In this document: one piece after another, positions 41,125-49,787 of the stretch
Numbering within the stretch: the first letter of the stretch is position 1
How the letters are laid out: each line of letters begins with the position of its first letter
Assembly: GCA_050249955.1 (NCBI GenBank)
Contig: JBFWPN010000004.1
Coordinates: forward strand, 1 to 64,000
DNA from: CAVVIG01 sp050249955
GTDB taxonomy: Bacteria > Acidobacteriota > Vicinamibacteria > Vicinamibacterales > CAVVIG01
DNA: 64,000 nucleotides
Direction of reading: 5' to 3'
Translations under genes and position numbers: made by a program
The notes under the pieces: generated by a model
What the model was told of the DNA's origin: nothing
What the model saw: the letters and a program-made list of their open reading frames with translations, nothing else
Database searches by the model: none

Positions 41125-42027
41125 TCAGGGGTGCTTGATGAACGTGCCCGAGCGCAGGTCGGCGAATGCCTGCTGCAGTTCGGCCTGGGTGTTCATCACG
41201 ATCGGGCCATACCAGGCCACCGGCTCCTCGAGCGGCCGACCCGAGACCAGCAGGAACCGGATCCCCTCGTCTCCCGCCCGCACCACGATCTCGTCTCCGC
41301 GGTCGAACAGCACCAGCGAGTGATTCGTGGCGTCGTAGGTGATGGCGTCACTGCCGTCGGTGGCTTCCGTGCGCACGGCCCGCGGTGCCGACGCGTCGCG
41401 GAAGGTACCCGAACCCGCGAAGACGTACGCGAACGCGTGGCGCGTCACCTCGACGACGATGCGACGGGTGGTGTTGGGCGGGACCGAGATGTCGACGTAC
41501 CGCGGATCGGCCGCCACCCCCTCGACCGGCCCCCTCTGTCCCCAGAACTCGCCGCAGATCACCCGCGCACTCGTCCCATCGTCTTCGGTGACGGTGGGGA
41601 TGTCGCGTGCGCCGATGTCCTGGTAGCGTGGGGCCGTCATCTTCAGCGATGCCGGCAGGTTCGCCCAGAGCTGGAACCCGTGCATGCGCCCGGCCTCGTC
41701 GCCCCTCGGCATCTCCTGGTGCATGATGCCGCTGCCGGCCGTCATCCACTGCACGTCGCCCGCGCCGAGCGACCCGCGGTTGCCGAGGCTGTCGCCATGT
41801 TCCACCGTGCCCGCGAGCACGTAGGTAATCGTCTCGATGCCCCGATGTGGGTGCCACGGGAACCCCGCGAGGTAGTCCGACGGGCGGTCGTTTCGGAAGT
41901 CGTCGAAGAGCAGGAACGGATCGAAGTCGGTTGTATTGCCGAACCCGAACCCGCGCTTCAGTTTCACCCCCGCGCCTTCGAGCGTGGGCTGCGCCTGGAC
42001 GATCTGCTTGACTGGCCGGATGGACAT
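41125..42027 (-). CDS. Pirin-family protein
   Basis: A 300-residue bicupin. The N-terminal pirin domain has the metal-binding pattern FPWHPHRGIETITYVLAG, then HGDSLGNRG and GIMHQEMPRG; a C-terminal cupin follows (~180-290). Bacterial pirins include quercetinase-type dioxygenases and regulators. This one keeps the His/Glu metal ligands, so an enzymatic role is possible. Single gene; substrate unknown. Confidence 0.92.
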   Translation of the reverse strand: MSIRPVKQIVQAQPTLEGAGVKLKRGFGFGNTTDFDPFLLFDDFRNDRPSDYLAGFPWHPHRGIETITYVLAGTVEHGDSLGNRGSLGAGDVQWMTAGSGIMHQEMPRGDEAGRMHGFQLWANLPASLKMTAPRYQDIGARDIPTVTEDDGTSARVICGEFWGQRGPVEGVAADPRYVDISVPPNTTRRIVVEVTRHAFAYVFAGSGTFRDASAPRAVRTEATDGSDAITYDATNHSLVLFDRGDEIVVRAGDEGIRFLLVSGRPLEEPVAWYGPIVMNTQAELQQAFADLRSGTFIKHP

Positions 42028-42089
42028 GACGCCAGTCTAGCGAAAAGCCGGCCCTGCCACGAATCGACCAGCCGCGATGGCTCGCCGGC

Positions 42090-42785
42090 TCAGCGGTCGG
42101 ACCCGGCCCGCGTGAGGCGCACGGTGCCGGCCAGCAGGTCCGCGATCAATTCCGCAACCCCCTCTCCGCGCGCGCCCACCGTGACCACGTCGGCTATGGC
42201 CTTGAGCGACGGCAGGGCGTTGGCGACCGCCACCTTGAGGCCGCACACCTGCAGGAAGGCGTGATCGTTCTCGGCGTCCCCGACAGCCACGGTGTCCTCC
42301 GGAGCCACCGCGAGATCCTCGAGTACCGGCATCAGGCCCGTGGCCTTCGTGACGTTCGACGGCAGCACCATCACGGAGCCCTTGTTGAAGATGACGTGCC
42401 ACTCGAGGCCGAGGTCGCGGATGGCGGCCAGCACCGCGTGCTCGTGTGGTTCGACCGTGGCCACGATCGAGGCACCCACCGACATCGGCACGCCCTCGTT
42501 CCCGAGTCGCGTGAGGAGGGCGGGCGGCGGCGCCGGCGCGAGCTGGCGCACGGCACCAGACGACGGCGTGTACATGAGGGCGCCGTTCTCGGCCACGATC
42601 CGGTCGAAGACGTTCACCTCTGGGAAGGTGTTGAACAGGTCGGGCAGTTCGCGGCCGGTGACCATGACGAGGCACAGCCCCGCATCCTTCACCCGCAGCA
42701 GGGCGTCCAGCGTTGGACCGTCAACCGTGCCGTCGTGGGCGATCGTGCCGTCGAAGTCGGTCGCGAAGGCGCGATACGTTATCAC
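42090..42785 (-). CDS. HAD-IIB family phosphatase
   Basis: A 231-residue haloacid-dehalogenase phosphatase of the Cof/sugar-phosphatase type. Motif I is ATDFDGTIA, motif II VMVTGREL, the motif III Lys is in NVTKATGLM, and motif IV is VGDAENDHAFL. A C2B cap sits between motifs II and III. The GTG start at 42785 overlaps the stop of the upstream ROK kinase gene by four bases. The kinase-phosphatase pairing suggests a sugar-phosphate cycle. The substrate is unknown. Confidence 0.85.
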   Translation of the reverse strand: MITYRAFATDFDGTIAHDGTVDGPTLDALLRVKDAGLCLVMVTGRELPDLFNTFPEVNVFDRIVAENGALMYTPSSGAVRQLAPAPPPALLTRLGNEGVPMSVGASIVATVEPHEHAVLAAIRDLGLEWHVIFNKGSVMVLPSNVTKATGLMPVLEDLAVAPEDTVAVGDAENDHAFLQVCGLKVAVANALPSLKAIADVVTVGARGEGVAELIADLLAGTVRLTRAGSDR

Positions 42786-43495
42786 CAGACCACCCGCCAG
42801 ATATCGGACGGCGGCGCGTCGTGGTGTTCCACCCACTCCTGCCAGAGACGGACGCCGCCCGTGAAGGCATCCTCGTTGCCGCCACAGCGCGTCGACTCGG
42901 GCAGCGGGTTGACCAGGCCCGCGTTGCCGCCACCGAGCACGACGTAGTCGACGGCGCACGCCTGCCGCAGTTCGACGGAGGCGTCACGCACCATCTGCTG
43001 CCAGGCCTCGGGCCCATGCCGCACCAGTCCGGCCTTGCCCAGGCGATCGCCCAGGCTCTGGCCGTCGCGGTGCACCAGCCTTCCCAGTTCCAGGGGGATC
43101 AGGACCCGTTCGCCGACGAGGGTCGAGCCGAGGCCGGTGCCGAGACCGAGAAAGAGCATGCGGCCTCCGTCGTAGGCCCCGAGCGCCTGCATGGCGGCAT
43201 CGTTGACGACCCGCACCGGTCGGTCGAAGGCCGCGGCGAAGTCGAACCCCAGCCAGCCATCCGCGAGGTTGCCTGGTTCGGCGGTCACGCCGTGGGGCCC
43301 CGTGGCGCCAGGGTAGCCGATGGACACCGTGTCGTATTCCCATGCGGTCGTGTATTCGCGGATGCGCGTCATCATCTGGCCGGGATCGAGGTCCGGTCCC
43401 GAGCGGAATGACGCAGTCTCGCCTGATGCGGAGGCAAACAGCTTCACACGTGAACCACCGATGTCCACCACGAGTACGCCCCTGGGTTGTGTCAC
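42782..43495 (-). CDS. ROK-family sugar kinase (polyphosphate-glucokinase-like)
   Basis: A 237-residue ASKHA kinase. The N-terminal phosphate loop is VLVVDIGGSRVKLF, IGYPGATGPHGV follows, then LFLGLGTGLGSTLV and VVLGGGNAGLV. The size is near that of polyphosphate glucokinases rather than ~300-residue ROK kinases, and the zinc-binding Cys/His cluster of many ROK proteins is absent. The GTG at 43495 is the likely start; longer upstream frames are Arg/Pro-rich and unconvincing. It is coupled to the HAD phosphatase gene. Confidence 0.78.
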   Translation of the reverse strand: MTQPRGVLVVDIGGSRVKLFASASGETASFRSGPDLDPGQMMTRIREYTTAWEYDTVSIGYPGATGPHGVTAEPGNLADGWLGFDFAAAFDRPVRVVNDAAMQALGAYDGGRMLFLGLGTGLGSTLVGERVLIPLELGRLVHRDGQSLGDRLGKAGLVRHGPEAWQQMVRDASVELRQACAVDYVVLGGGNAGLVNPLPESTRCGGNEDAFTGGVRLWQEWVEHHDAPPSDIWRVVW

Positions 43496-43567
43496 GTCCC
43501 GACTCGACGCCAACTCTGTGCCAAGGTGAGCCGTGCCCGTCGTGCCGGTTGCGCTGTACAGACGTGT

Positions 43568-43590
43568 CGGGAGGCACGTGCGGCCTCCCG
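43568..43590. promoter_or_regulatory. Perfect 8-bp inverted repeat in a divergent intergenic region
   Basis: CGGGAGGC (43568-43575) and GCCTCCCG (43583-43590) flank a 7-base centre. The element lies between the ROK kinase gene (-) and the DUF4380 gene (+), where an operator would be expected. No regulator gene is adjacent. It could also be a leader hairpin. Confidence 0.4.
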
Positions 43591-43701
43591 TCGGTGGTGG
43601 TGGGGAGCGTTGCGGCTCTTGTCGGTCCGCCAGAGTGGCGACCGAGCGCGGCTGCCTTCCCTTAGAGCAAGCGGGGTGCCAGTCTTGCACCATGGTCGGG
43701 T

Positions 43702-44631
43702 GTGGCTGCACAGACCGACGATGTGCTGCGGGTGGGTAACGGGAGGGTCGAACTCGAGGTCGCATTGAGCTGCGGACCACGGGTCGTGACGTATGGGCGG
43801 GCAGGCGGACGTTCGGTGTTCGCGCGGACGCCGGACCTGTTCACGGACACCGTGCTGGGCCGCTGGCGTCCGGTCGGTGGGCACCGGCTGTGGGTAGCGC
43901 CCGAGAGCATGCCCGGTTCGTATGCACCCGATGATGCGCCCGTGCAGGTGGTACGCCGCGACACACTGTCACTCGTGCTCCATGGCGGTGTGGATGCGGC
44001 CGGCATGGAGAAGTCGATTGCCCTGGATCTCCAGCCGGCGTCGACCCTCGTGATCGTGACGCACCGGGTGACGAACCGGACCTGCTGGCCGGTCACCATT
44101 GCGTCGTGGGGCATCACGGTCGTGGAGCCGGACGGGACGGCCGTGCTGCCGCAGCCACCGCGACGGACCCACGCCGAGCAGTTCCTCCCGTCGAGACGAC
44201 TGGTGCAGTGGGCCTATTCGGACTTCAGCGATCCGCGCTGGCACCTGGGCCGCGACCTGGTGAGGCTGACGCCGGACCCCGACCGTCACGACGCGCAGAA
44301 GGTTGGTATCGCGAACGGCTGTGGGTGGGCGGCGGTGTTGTACGAGGACTGTACGTTCCTCACGTGCACGCGCTGGGATCCGTCCGCGCGCTACCCGGAC
44401 CTTGGATGCAACACCGAACTGTTCACGGCAGGTGCCTACCTCGAGGTGGAGGCGCTCGGTCCGCTCACCCTGACGCAGCCGGGGCACGCAGTGACCCATG
44501 TCGAGGCGTGGATGCTGGCCGGTGCCCCGCCGGCCGGGCTCGACGAGGCGGCGCTGGCGCGCTGGCTCGCGGCGGAAGCCGCACCGGCGCTCGACGCCCT
44601 CGGCACGCTCCGGCCGCCAGGGATGCGCTGA
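43702..44631 (+). CDS. DUF4380-family protein (aldose-epimerase-like fold)
   Basis: A 309-residue protein matching DUF4380: an N-terminal NGRVELEVALSCGPRVVTYG, then GGHRLWVAPESMPGSYAPDD, and a long beta-sandwich region with FTAGAYLEVEALGP. This layout resembles galactose-mutarotase-like carbohydrate-binding folds. No signal peptide is visible. The GTG at 43702 is the best in-frame start but has a weak ribosome-binding site. It is divergent from the ROK kinase/HAD pair, which would suit a sugar-related role (inference). Confidence 0.7.
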   Translation: MAAQTDDVLRVGNGRVELEVALSCGPRVVTYGRAGGRSVFARTPDLFTDTVLGRWRPVGGHRLWVAPESMPGSYAPDDAPVQVVRRDTLSLVLHGGVDAAGMEKSIALDLQPASTLVIVTHRVTNRTCWPVTIASWGITVVEPDGTAVLPQPPRRTHAEQFLPSRRLVQWAYSDFSDPRWHLGRDLVRLTPDPDRHDAQKVGIANGCGWAAVLYEDCTFLTCTRWDPSARYPDLGCNTELFTAGAYLEVEALGPLTLTQPGHAVTHVEAWMLAGAPPAGLDEAALARWLAAEAAPALDALGTLRPPGMR

Positions 44632-44640
44632 GGCGCGCCG

Positions 44641-44886
44641 GTGGGCGCAGCCATTGCTTACGCGTCAGCCGTGGACGGCGCGCGGACGGTACATAGGGTG
44701 GACCTGGAACATCGAGCGGAGCCCGACGAGTGGTGCGTGACGGTCGATGGCAGGCGGGTGCTGGCTTTCAGCGGCCCGTCGGCCTGGACACAGGCACTCA
44801 GCCACAGGCAGGAACTGCTCGAACTCCTTGCGGGGACCGATCCCCGCGTGCCCGACCCTCCTTCACCTGCCGCACGGCGCGGCTGA
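44641..44886 (+). CDS. Small hypothetical protein
   Basis: An 81-residue frame starting with GTG ten bases after the DUF4380 gene. The middle (EWCVTVDGRRVLAFSGPSAW) reads like a small beta hairpin followed by a helix (ALSHRQELLELLAG). That is more protein-like than the Arg-rich shadow frames around it. No family was recognised and it may not be expressed. Confidence 0.42.
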   Translation: MGAAIAYASAVDGARTVHRVDLEHRAEPDEWCVTVDGRRVLAFSGPSAWTQALSHRQELLELLAGTDPRVPDPPSPAARRG

Positions 44887-44972
44887 GTACCGGCGGTCTA
44901 CGTACCGCATGGTCGGTCCCTTGCACCCTCACCGTCGACTTCCGGATATCCACATTCTCGAAGGGGAGGGCC

Positions 44973-45923
44973 ATGGCCTACACGTCCACACACACCACGA
45001 CTTCCGACTCGCGCACCGGCGCACTGTCGCTCGGCCTCGGCTGGTTCAGCCTGGCGCTCGGCACGGCCGAACTCGTGGCACCCTCGCACGTCGCGCGCCT
45101 GATCGGCGTGCCTGACGACGAGCGCACCAGGCACACGCTGCGTACGTTCGGCGCGAGGGAGATTGCCGCCGGGGTGGCCATCCTCGCCCAGCCGGGACAG
45201 GCCCGATGGCTGTGGTCGCGGGTCGGCGGCGACGCGCTCGACCTCGCGTGGCTCGGCCGCCAGATGGACGGTGACGCTGCGGCTGCGCGTCGCGTCGGCA
45301 TGGCGGCCGCGGCCGTGGCCGGTGTCACCGCCCTCGATGTGATGACCGCCCGCCGCCTCGCTCAGGGGGCGTCGCCGACGACCCGCCGCGAGCGGGCGGT
45401 TCGCGTGGAGCAGGTGGTGACGATCAACCGCTCGGCCGACGATCTCTACCGCTATTGGCGTGACTTCACCAACTTTCCGCGTGTCATGAAGCACGTCACG
45501 CGGGTGGAACAGCTCGACAGCCGAAGGTCGCGCTGGACCGCCTCGGCACCGGCCGGCATGTCGGTGTCCTGGGATGCCGAGATCGTGCAGGACCGGGAGG
45601 GCGAGTGGCTGGCGTGGCGGTCGCTGCCCGACAGCCAGGTCGAGAACTCCGGATCCGTACGATTCACGCCCGCACCCGGCGCGCGCGGTACCGAGGTGCG
45701 CGTACAGCTGGAGTATGCGCCCCCGGCCGGCCGGTTCGGGCGTGCGGTCGCCATGCTCTTCGGCGAGGAACCCGAGCAGCAGGTGCGCGACGACCTGCGC
45801 CGCTTCAAGCAGCTGATGGAGACCGGCGAGATTCCTTTGTCGGATGGACCCGGACTGTGGCGTGCCGCACAGCCGGCCAGGCACGCGGAGCAGATCCGCG
45901 AGCATGCGGGGGTGAGCCGATGA
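44973..45923 (+). CDS. SRPBCC-domain protein with N-terminal membrane domain
   Basis: A 316-residue protein. The N-terminal ~135 residues form a DUF4267-like membrane region (LGWFSLALGTAELVAPSHVA, FGAREIAAGVAI). The C-terminal ~145 residues are an SRPBCC/START-like lipid-binding fold (ITVNR-type strand VVTINRSADDLYRYWRDFTN and MKHVTRVEQLD). The ATG at 44973 follows AAGGGGAGGG. It overlaps the next gene, a zinc alcohol dehydrogenase, by ATGA, and the same pairing is common in soil bacteria. The ligand is unknown. Confidence 0.83.
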   Translation: MAYTSTHTTTSDSRTGALSLGLGWFSLALGTAELVAPSHVARLIGVPDDERTRHTLRTFGAREIAAGVAILAQPGQARWLWSRVGGDALDLAWLGRQMDGDAAAARRVGMAAAAVAGVTALDVMTARRLAQGASPTTRRERAVRVEQVVTINRSADDLYRYWRDFTNFPRVMKHVTRVEQLDSRRSRWTASAPAGMSVSWDAEIVQDREGEWLAWRSLPDSQVENSGSVRFTPAPGARGTEVRVQLEYAPPAGRFGRAVAMLFGEEPEQQVRDDLRRFKQLMETGEIPLSDGPGLWRAAQPARHAEQIREHAGVSR

Positions 45924-47089
45924 GGGCGACATGCTGGAACGGGACGCGCCAGATCGACGTCGAGCGCGTGCCGGATCCACAGATCCTGAACGCCAGTGAC
46001 GCCATCGTCCGAATCACCAGTACTGCGATCTGCGGATCGGACCTGCACCTGTACAACGGGTTCATCCCGACCATGAAGCGGGGAGACATCATGGGCCACG
46101 AGTTCATGGGAGAGGTCGTGGAGGTGGGCACGGGAGTGAAGACCCTGCGCGCGGGCGACCGCGTGGTGGTGCCGTTCCCGATTGCGTGTGGGCACTGTGC
46201 CCAGTGCGAGCGCGAGATGTACTCGCTCTGCGAGAATTCCAACCCGAACGCCTGGATGGCGGAGAAGCTGTGGGGCTACTCGCCGTGCGGCATCTTCGGC
46301 TACTCGCACATGCTGGGCGGGTATGCGGGCGGGCAGGCCGAGTACGCGCGCGTGCCGTTCGCAGACGTCAACCCGCTGAAGGTTCCCGACGACCTGGACG
46401 ACGAGCAGGTGCTGTTCCTGTCCGACATCTTCCCGACCGGGTACATGGCGGCCGAGGCCTGCGGCATCCAGCCTGGCGACACGATTGCCGTGTTCGGCTG
46501 CGGACCCGTGGGGCAGTTCGCCATCAAGAGCGCCTATATGCTCGGGGCCGAGCGGGTGATTGCCATCGACCGCTTCCCGTACCGACTGCGGATGGCGCGG
46601 GAGCGCGCCGGGGCCGAGACGATCAACTACGAGGAGTGCGACGTGTTCGACGCCCTCGAAGAGATGACCGGTGGCCGCGGTCCCGATCACTGCATCGATG
46701 CGGTGGGGCTCGAGGGGCATGCGCCTGGCGTGCACGGGGCCTACGACAAGATGAAGACCATGATGATGCTGGAGACCGACCGGCCCGTGGCCCTGCGCCA
46801 GGCGATCCTCGCCTGCCGCAGCGGCGGCACGGTGTCGGTGGCCGGCGTCTACGGCGGGTTCATCGACAAGTTCCCGATGGGGGCGGTGGTGAACCGGTCG
46901 CTGACGATCAAGTCGGGCCAGACGCACGTGCAGCGCTACATGCGTCCGCTCCTGCGGCGGATCCAGGACGGCGAGATCGACCCGAGCTTCGTCATCACCC
47001 ATCGCCTGAATCTCTCGGACGCCGCCAGCGGCTACGAGATGTTCTCGAAGAAGCACGACGAGTGCATGAAGGTGGTGCTGAGACCGTAG
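45920..47089 (+). CDS. Zinc-dependent alcohol dehydrogenase (formaldehyde-dehydrogenase-like)
   Basis: An MDR dehydrogenase of 389 residues. Catalytic zinc ligands are in TAICGSDLHL and GHEFMGEVVEVG; the structural zinc cluster is in CGHCAQCEREMYSLCE. The Rossmann motif is IAVFGCGPVGQFAIKSAYML. The insertion WGYSPCGIFGYSHMLGGYAG is typical of the glutathione-independent formaldehyde dehydrogenase branch. It is coupled to the upstream SRPBCC gene. The physiological alcohol or aldehyde is uncertain. Confidence 0.9.
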   Translation: MRATCWNGTRQIDVERVPDPQILNASDAIVRITSTAICGSDLHLYNGFIPTMKRGDIMGHEFMGEVVEVGTGVKTLRAGDRVVVPFPIACGHCAQCEREMYSLCENSNPNAWMAEKLWGYSPCGIFGYSHMLGGYAGGQAEYARVPFADVNPLKVPDDLDDEQVLFLSDIFPTGYMAAEACGIQPGDTIAVFGCGPVGQFAIKSAYMLGAERVIAIDRFPYRLRMARERAGAETINYEECDVFDALEEMTGGRGPDHCIDAVGLEGHAPGVHGAYDKMKTMMMLETDRPVALRQAILACRSGGTVSVAGVYGGFIDKFPMGAVVNRSLTIKSGQTHVQRYMRPLLRRIQDGEIDPSFVITHRLNLSDAASGYEMFSKKHDECMKVVLRP

Positions 47090-47114
47090 GTCGGAATTCC
47101 GCTATCCTTCCTCC

Positions 47115-48083
47115 ATGCGGTGGAGGAACGGTGCGTGGGGACGGCTGCTGGTCGGCGGCCTCCTGGCGGCCCTGGCTGCCGGGTGTTCGTCGCCAGAGGC
47201 CACGGTCGTCCCCCGCACGGTGTCGCTCTCGATCCCCTTCACGGGGGCGTGGGAGACGATCGGGCGCGCGCTCGGGCGCGAGTACGACTCGCGGCTGCCG
47301 CACGTCCGCGCCGATGTCGTGATGGCGGAGAGCCTCGAGTCGCAGGTCGACGCCATGCAGGCCGGCCGCGTGGACCTGGCGCTCGAGGACGCCGAGACCG
47401 CCTACCTCGCCTACAGTCGGGGCACGGCACGACTTGCCGTCCCGCACGACCAGCTGCGGGCCATCGGCGTGCTCTTCTCGATAGCCGTCCAGGTGGCGGT
47501 GCCGGCGGCGAGTGACATCAGCCGCATCGAGCAGCTCGAGGGACGCCGGGTCGACGTGGGTGCGCCGGGCAGTGCGGTGCACCGCGCCTCGCGCATCATC
47601 TTCGAGAGCCATGGGTTCGGCTTCGATCGGCTGACACCCACCTACGGCGGTTCCGACACGCTCCGGCTGTTCAAGGAACGCGCGCTCGATGCCCGCGTGT
47701 TCTACTCGGCGTTCACGCACCCGGCCATCGACGCCATCAGCCGCGAAGTGGATGTGCGCGTCCTGCCGATCGGGCGCGAGCACCTGGGCGCGATCCAGGA
47801 GCGGCATCACTTCCTGAAGACCACCACCATCCCGGCCGGCACCTATCCGGGGCAGGCGGGCGACATCCAGACACTGGGCATGGACGTGCTGCTCCTGTGC
47901 CGCAGGGACCTGCCCGAGACGCTCGTCTACGACCTGACCCGCGCACTCTTCGCAGCCGTGCCCTCGCTCGAGCAGGTACACGAGGCGGCCCGTTCGATCG
48001 ACGTCGAGCGCGGGCCCACCGCCTCCATCCCCCTGCACCCGGGGGCTGCGCGCTTCTACCGCGAGCGCGAGATCCTGCAGTGA
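47115..48083 (+). CDS. TAXI-type TRAP solute-binding lipoprotein
   Basis: A 322-residue periplasmic binding protein with lipobox LAALAAGCSS (Cys ~24). The TAXI/TRAP-T family features are LSIPFTGAWETIGRALG, VDLALEDAETAYLAYSRG and RVDVGAPGSAVHRASRIIFE. There is no TRAP DctQ/DctM-type membrane gene anywhere near. Instead a sensor kinase and its regulator follow at 21 bases and by overlap. It therefore likely presents a ligand to the kinase, as auxiliary binding proteins do in other systems (inference). Confidence 0.87.
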   Translation: MRWRNGAWGRLLVGGLLAALAAGCSSPEATVVPRTVSLSIPFTGAWETIGRALGREYDSRLPHVRADVVMAESLESQVDAMQAGRVDLALEDAETAYLAYSRGTARLAVPHDQLRAIGVLFSIAVQVAVPAASDISRIEQLEGRRVDVGAPGSAVHRASRIIFESHGFGFDRLTPTYGGSDTLRLFKERALDARVFYSAFTHPAIDAISREVDVRVLPIGREHLGAIQERHHFLKTTTIPAGTYPGQAGDIQTLGMDVLLLCRRDLPETLVYDLTRALFAAVPSLEQVHEAARSIDVERGPTASIPLHPGAARFYREREILQ

Positions 48084-48104
48084 GCCGACGGAGGCGGCCC
48101 CGCC

Positions 48105-49787
48105 ATGTGGTTTGACGGCACGCGGCCGCGCACGCGGCTGGTGCTGTTCTTCGCCATCGGCCTCACGCTCGCCACCAGCCTGACGTTCGGCTTCGGGCTC
48201 CGCGCCACGCGGGAATGGCAGCGGAGCACGCACGAGGCGGCCGAGACACGGGCCAACGAGGTGGCGGCGCTGCTCACCGTCGCCCTCGAGCGCGACATGA
48301 AGGGCGGACAGGCCTCCGTGCTCGTGCCGTTCAACGAGGCGCTGGTGAGCGAGCCGCCCTACGAGCTGGCCGACCGCTTCGCCCGCGGGTTCGCGCGCTT
48401 CCCGTACCTGGACTCCTTCTACGTGTGGAGCGAGCGGGGTGGCCCGGCCGGCGCCACCTACGTCTTCAACCGGGCCGACCGGCGACCGCGGTGGGACACC
48501 GGTCCCGCGCCGGAGGATCCCTTCCCGGTGGTGTTCCGGCGCGACCCCGCGGTGCTGCAGCCCCTCATCGCACGGGCCAGGGAGGCGGCGGCCGGCGGCC
48601 TCCGCTTCGGCATCAACGACATCGAGGTCGAGGGGCACCGCTACCAGTTCGTCTCGCAACTGCTCTACGAGGGTGGCGGCACGCCGCTGCGGCTGTCCGC
48701 CGTGGTCGGCTTCCTCGTCGATCTCCAGTGGGTCCGCGAGCACTACTTCGCCGACTTCATCCGGCAGATCCAGGGGATCATCGGCGACGCCGCACTCAGC
48801 ATCGAGATCCGGGATGCCGACGGGACGACGGTTGCCTCCATCGGGCCGCCCCCGACCGGCACGCTCGTGCACACGCGCACCTTCGCGTTCGCGTTCGCCG
48901 ACCAGGCGCTGCTGGCCGAACTGCCGCGCGGCCAGCGCCCCCGCCCGTGGACCGCGCGGGTCGGCGTGGGCAACGAGACCACCCTCGCGGCCGCGAGCCG
49001 GGGCGCATCGCGCACGCTGGTGCTCCTCGGCCTCGGCGCCCTCGCCACCATCGTCGGGCTCGTGCTCAGCGTACGTGCGGCGCGGACCGCCGCGGAACTG
49101 GCCGCCGTGCAGGCCGAGTTCGTGTCCGCGGTGAGCCACGAGATGAAGACGCCGCTCTCGCTCGTCAAGCTGGCGAGCGACTCGCTCGCGAACGGGCGGT
49201 ACGCCTCGCCGGACGCCGTCGGGGAATACGGCCGGCTGATCAACATCGAGGCGCAGCACCTCACCAGGCTGATCGACAACGTGCTGTGTTACGCGCGCAT
49301 CACCGACGACAGCTCGCCCTACGACATGGAGGCGGTGGACGTGGGCGACCTGGTGCAGGAGTCGCTCGATCGGTTCCAGACGAGGCTCGGCGAGCAGGGC
49401 ATCGAGCTGTACCTGAACCTCCCGCACGATCCCGTGCTGGTGCGCGGCGACCACCTGATGCTGCTGCACGTCTTCGACAACCTGGTGGAGAACGCCCTGA
49501 CGTATGCCGGCGCAGGGCGGTGGCTGGGGGTCACCATCACCGCCGGAGCGGCGAATGCCGCCGTGGAGGTGGCGGACCACGGGGAGGGGATTCCGGCCGA
49601 CGACTTGCCGCACGTCTTCGAGAAGTTCTATCGTCGGAAGGGGACCCGGCAGCGCGGCACCGGGCTCGGGCTCGCCATCGTCCGGCGCATCGTGGAGGAC
49701 CACGGTGGCCGCGTGACGATGACGAGCGTGGTGGGGCGGGGCACGTCGGTGCTCGTCTCCCTGCCCATCGCCAGGACCGGGGTATGA
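48105..49787 (+). CDS. Sensor histidine kinase with periplasmic domain
   Basis: A 560-residue membrane kinase. A helix at ~12-33, a large periplasmic region (~35-300) and a second helix (~303-325) lead directly to HisKA (EFVSAVSHEMKTPLSLVKLA). The HATPase shows LVENALTYAGAG, ADHGEGIPADD and RGTGLGLAIVRRIVEDHGG. The ATG at 48105 follows GGAGG. It sits between the TAXI lipoprotein and OmpR regulator genes, so it is probably the receiver of the lipoprotein signal and the donor for the regulator. Confidence 0.92.
   Translation: MWFDGTRPRTRLVLFFAIGLTLATSLTFGFGLRATREWQRSTHEAAETRANEVAALLTVALERDMKGGQASVLVPFNEALVSEPPYELADRFARGFARFPYLDSFYVWSERGGPAGATYVFNRADRRPRWDTGPAPEDPFPVVFRRDPAVLQPLIARAREAAAGGLRFGINDIEVEGHRYQFVSQLLYEGGGTPLRLSAVVGFLVDLQWVREHYFADFIRQIQGIIGDAALSIEIRDADGTTVASIGPPPTGTLVHTRTFAFAFADQALLAELPRGQRPRPWTARVGVGNETTLAAASRGASRTLVLLGLGALATIVGLVLSVRAARTAAELAAVQAEFVSAVSHEMKTPLSLVKLASDSLANGRYASPDAVGEYGRLINIEAQHLTRLIDNVLCYARITDDSSPYDMEAVDVGDLVQESLDRFQTRLGEQGIELYLNLPHDPVLVRGDHLMLLHVFDNLVENALTYAGAGRWLGVTITAGAANAAVEVADHGEGIPADDLPHVFEKFYRRKGTRQRGTGLGLAIVRRIVEDHGGRVTMTSVVGRGTSVLVSLPIARTGV

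Noticed and set aside
46995..49703. 902-codon antisense frame over the TAXI lipoprotein and kinase genes
   Set aside because: Low-complexity Arg/His/Gly composition and no recognisable motif; both plus-strand genes are clear families.
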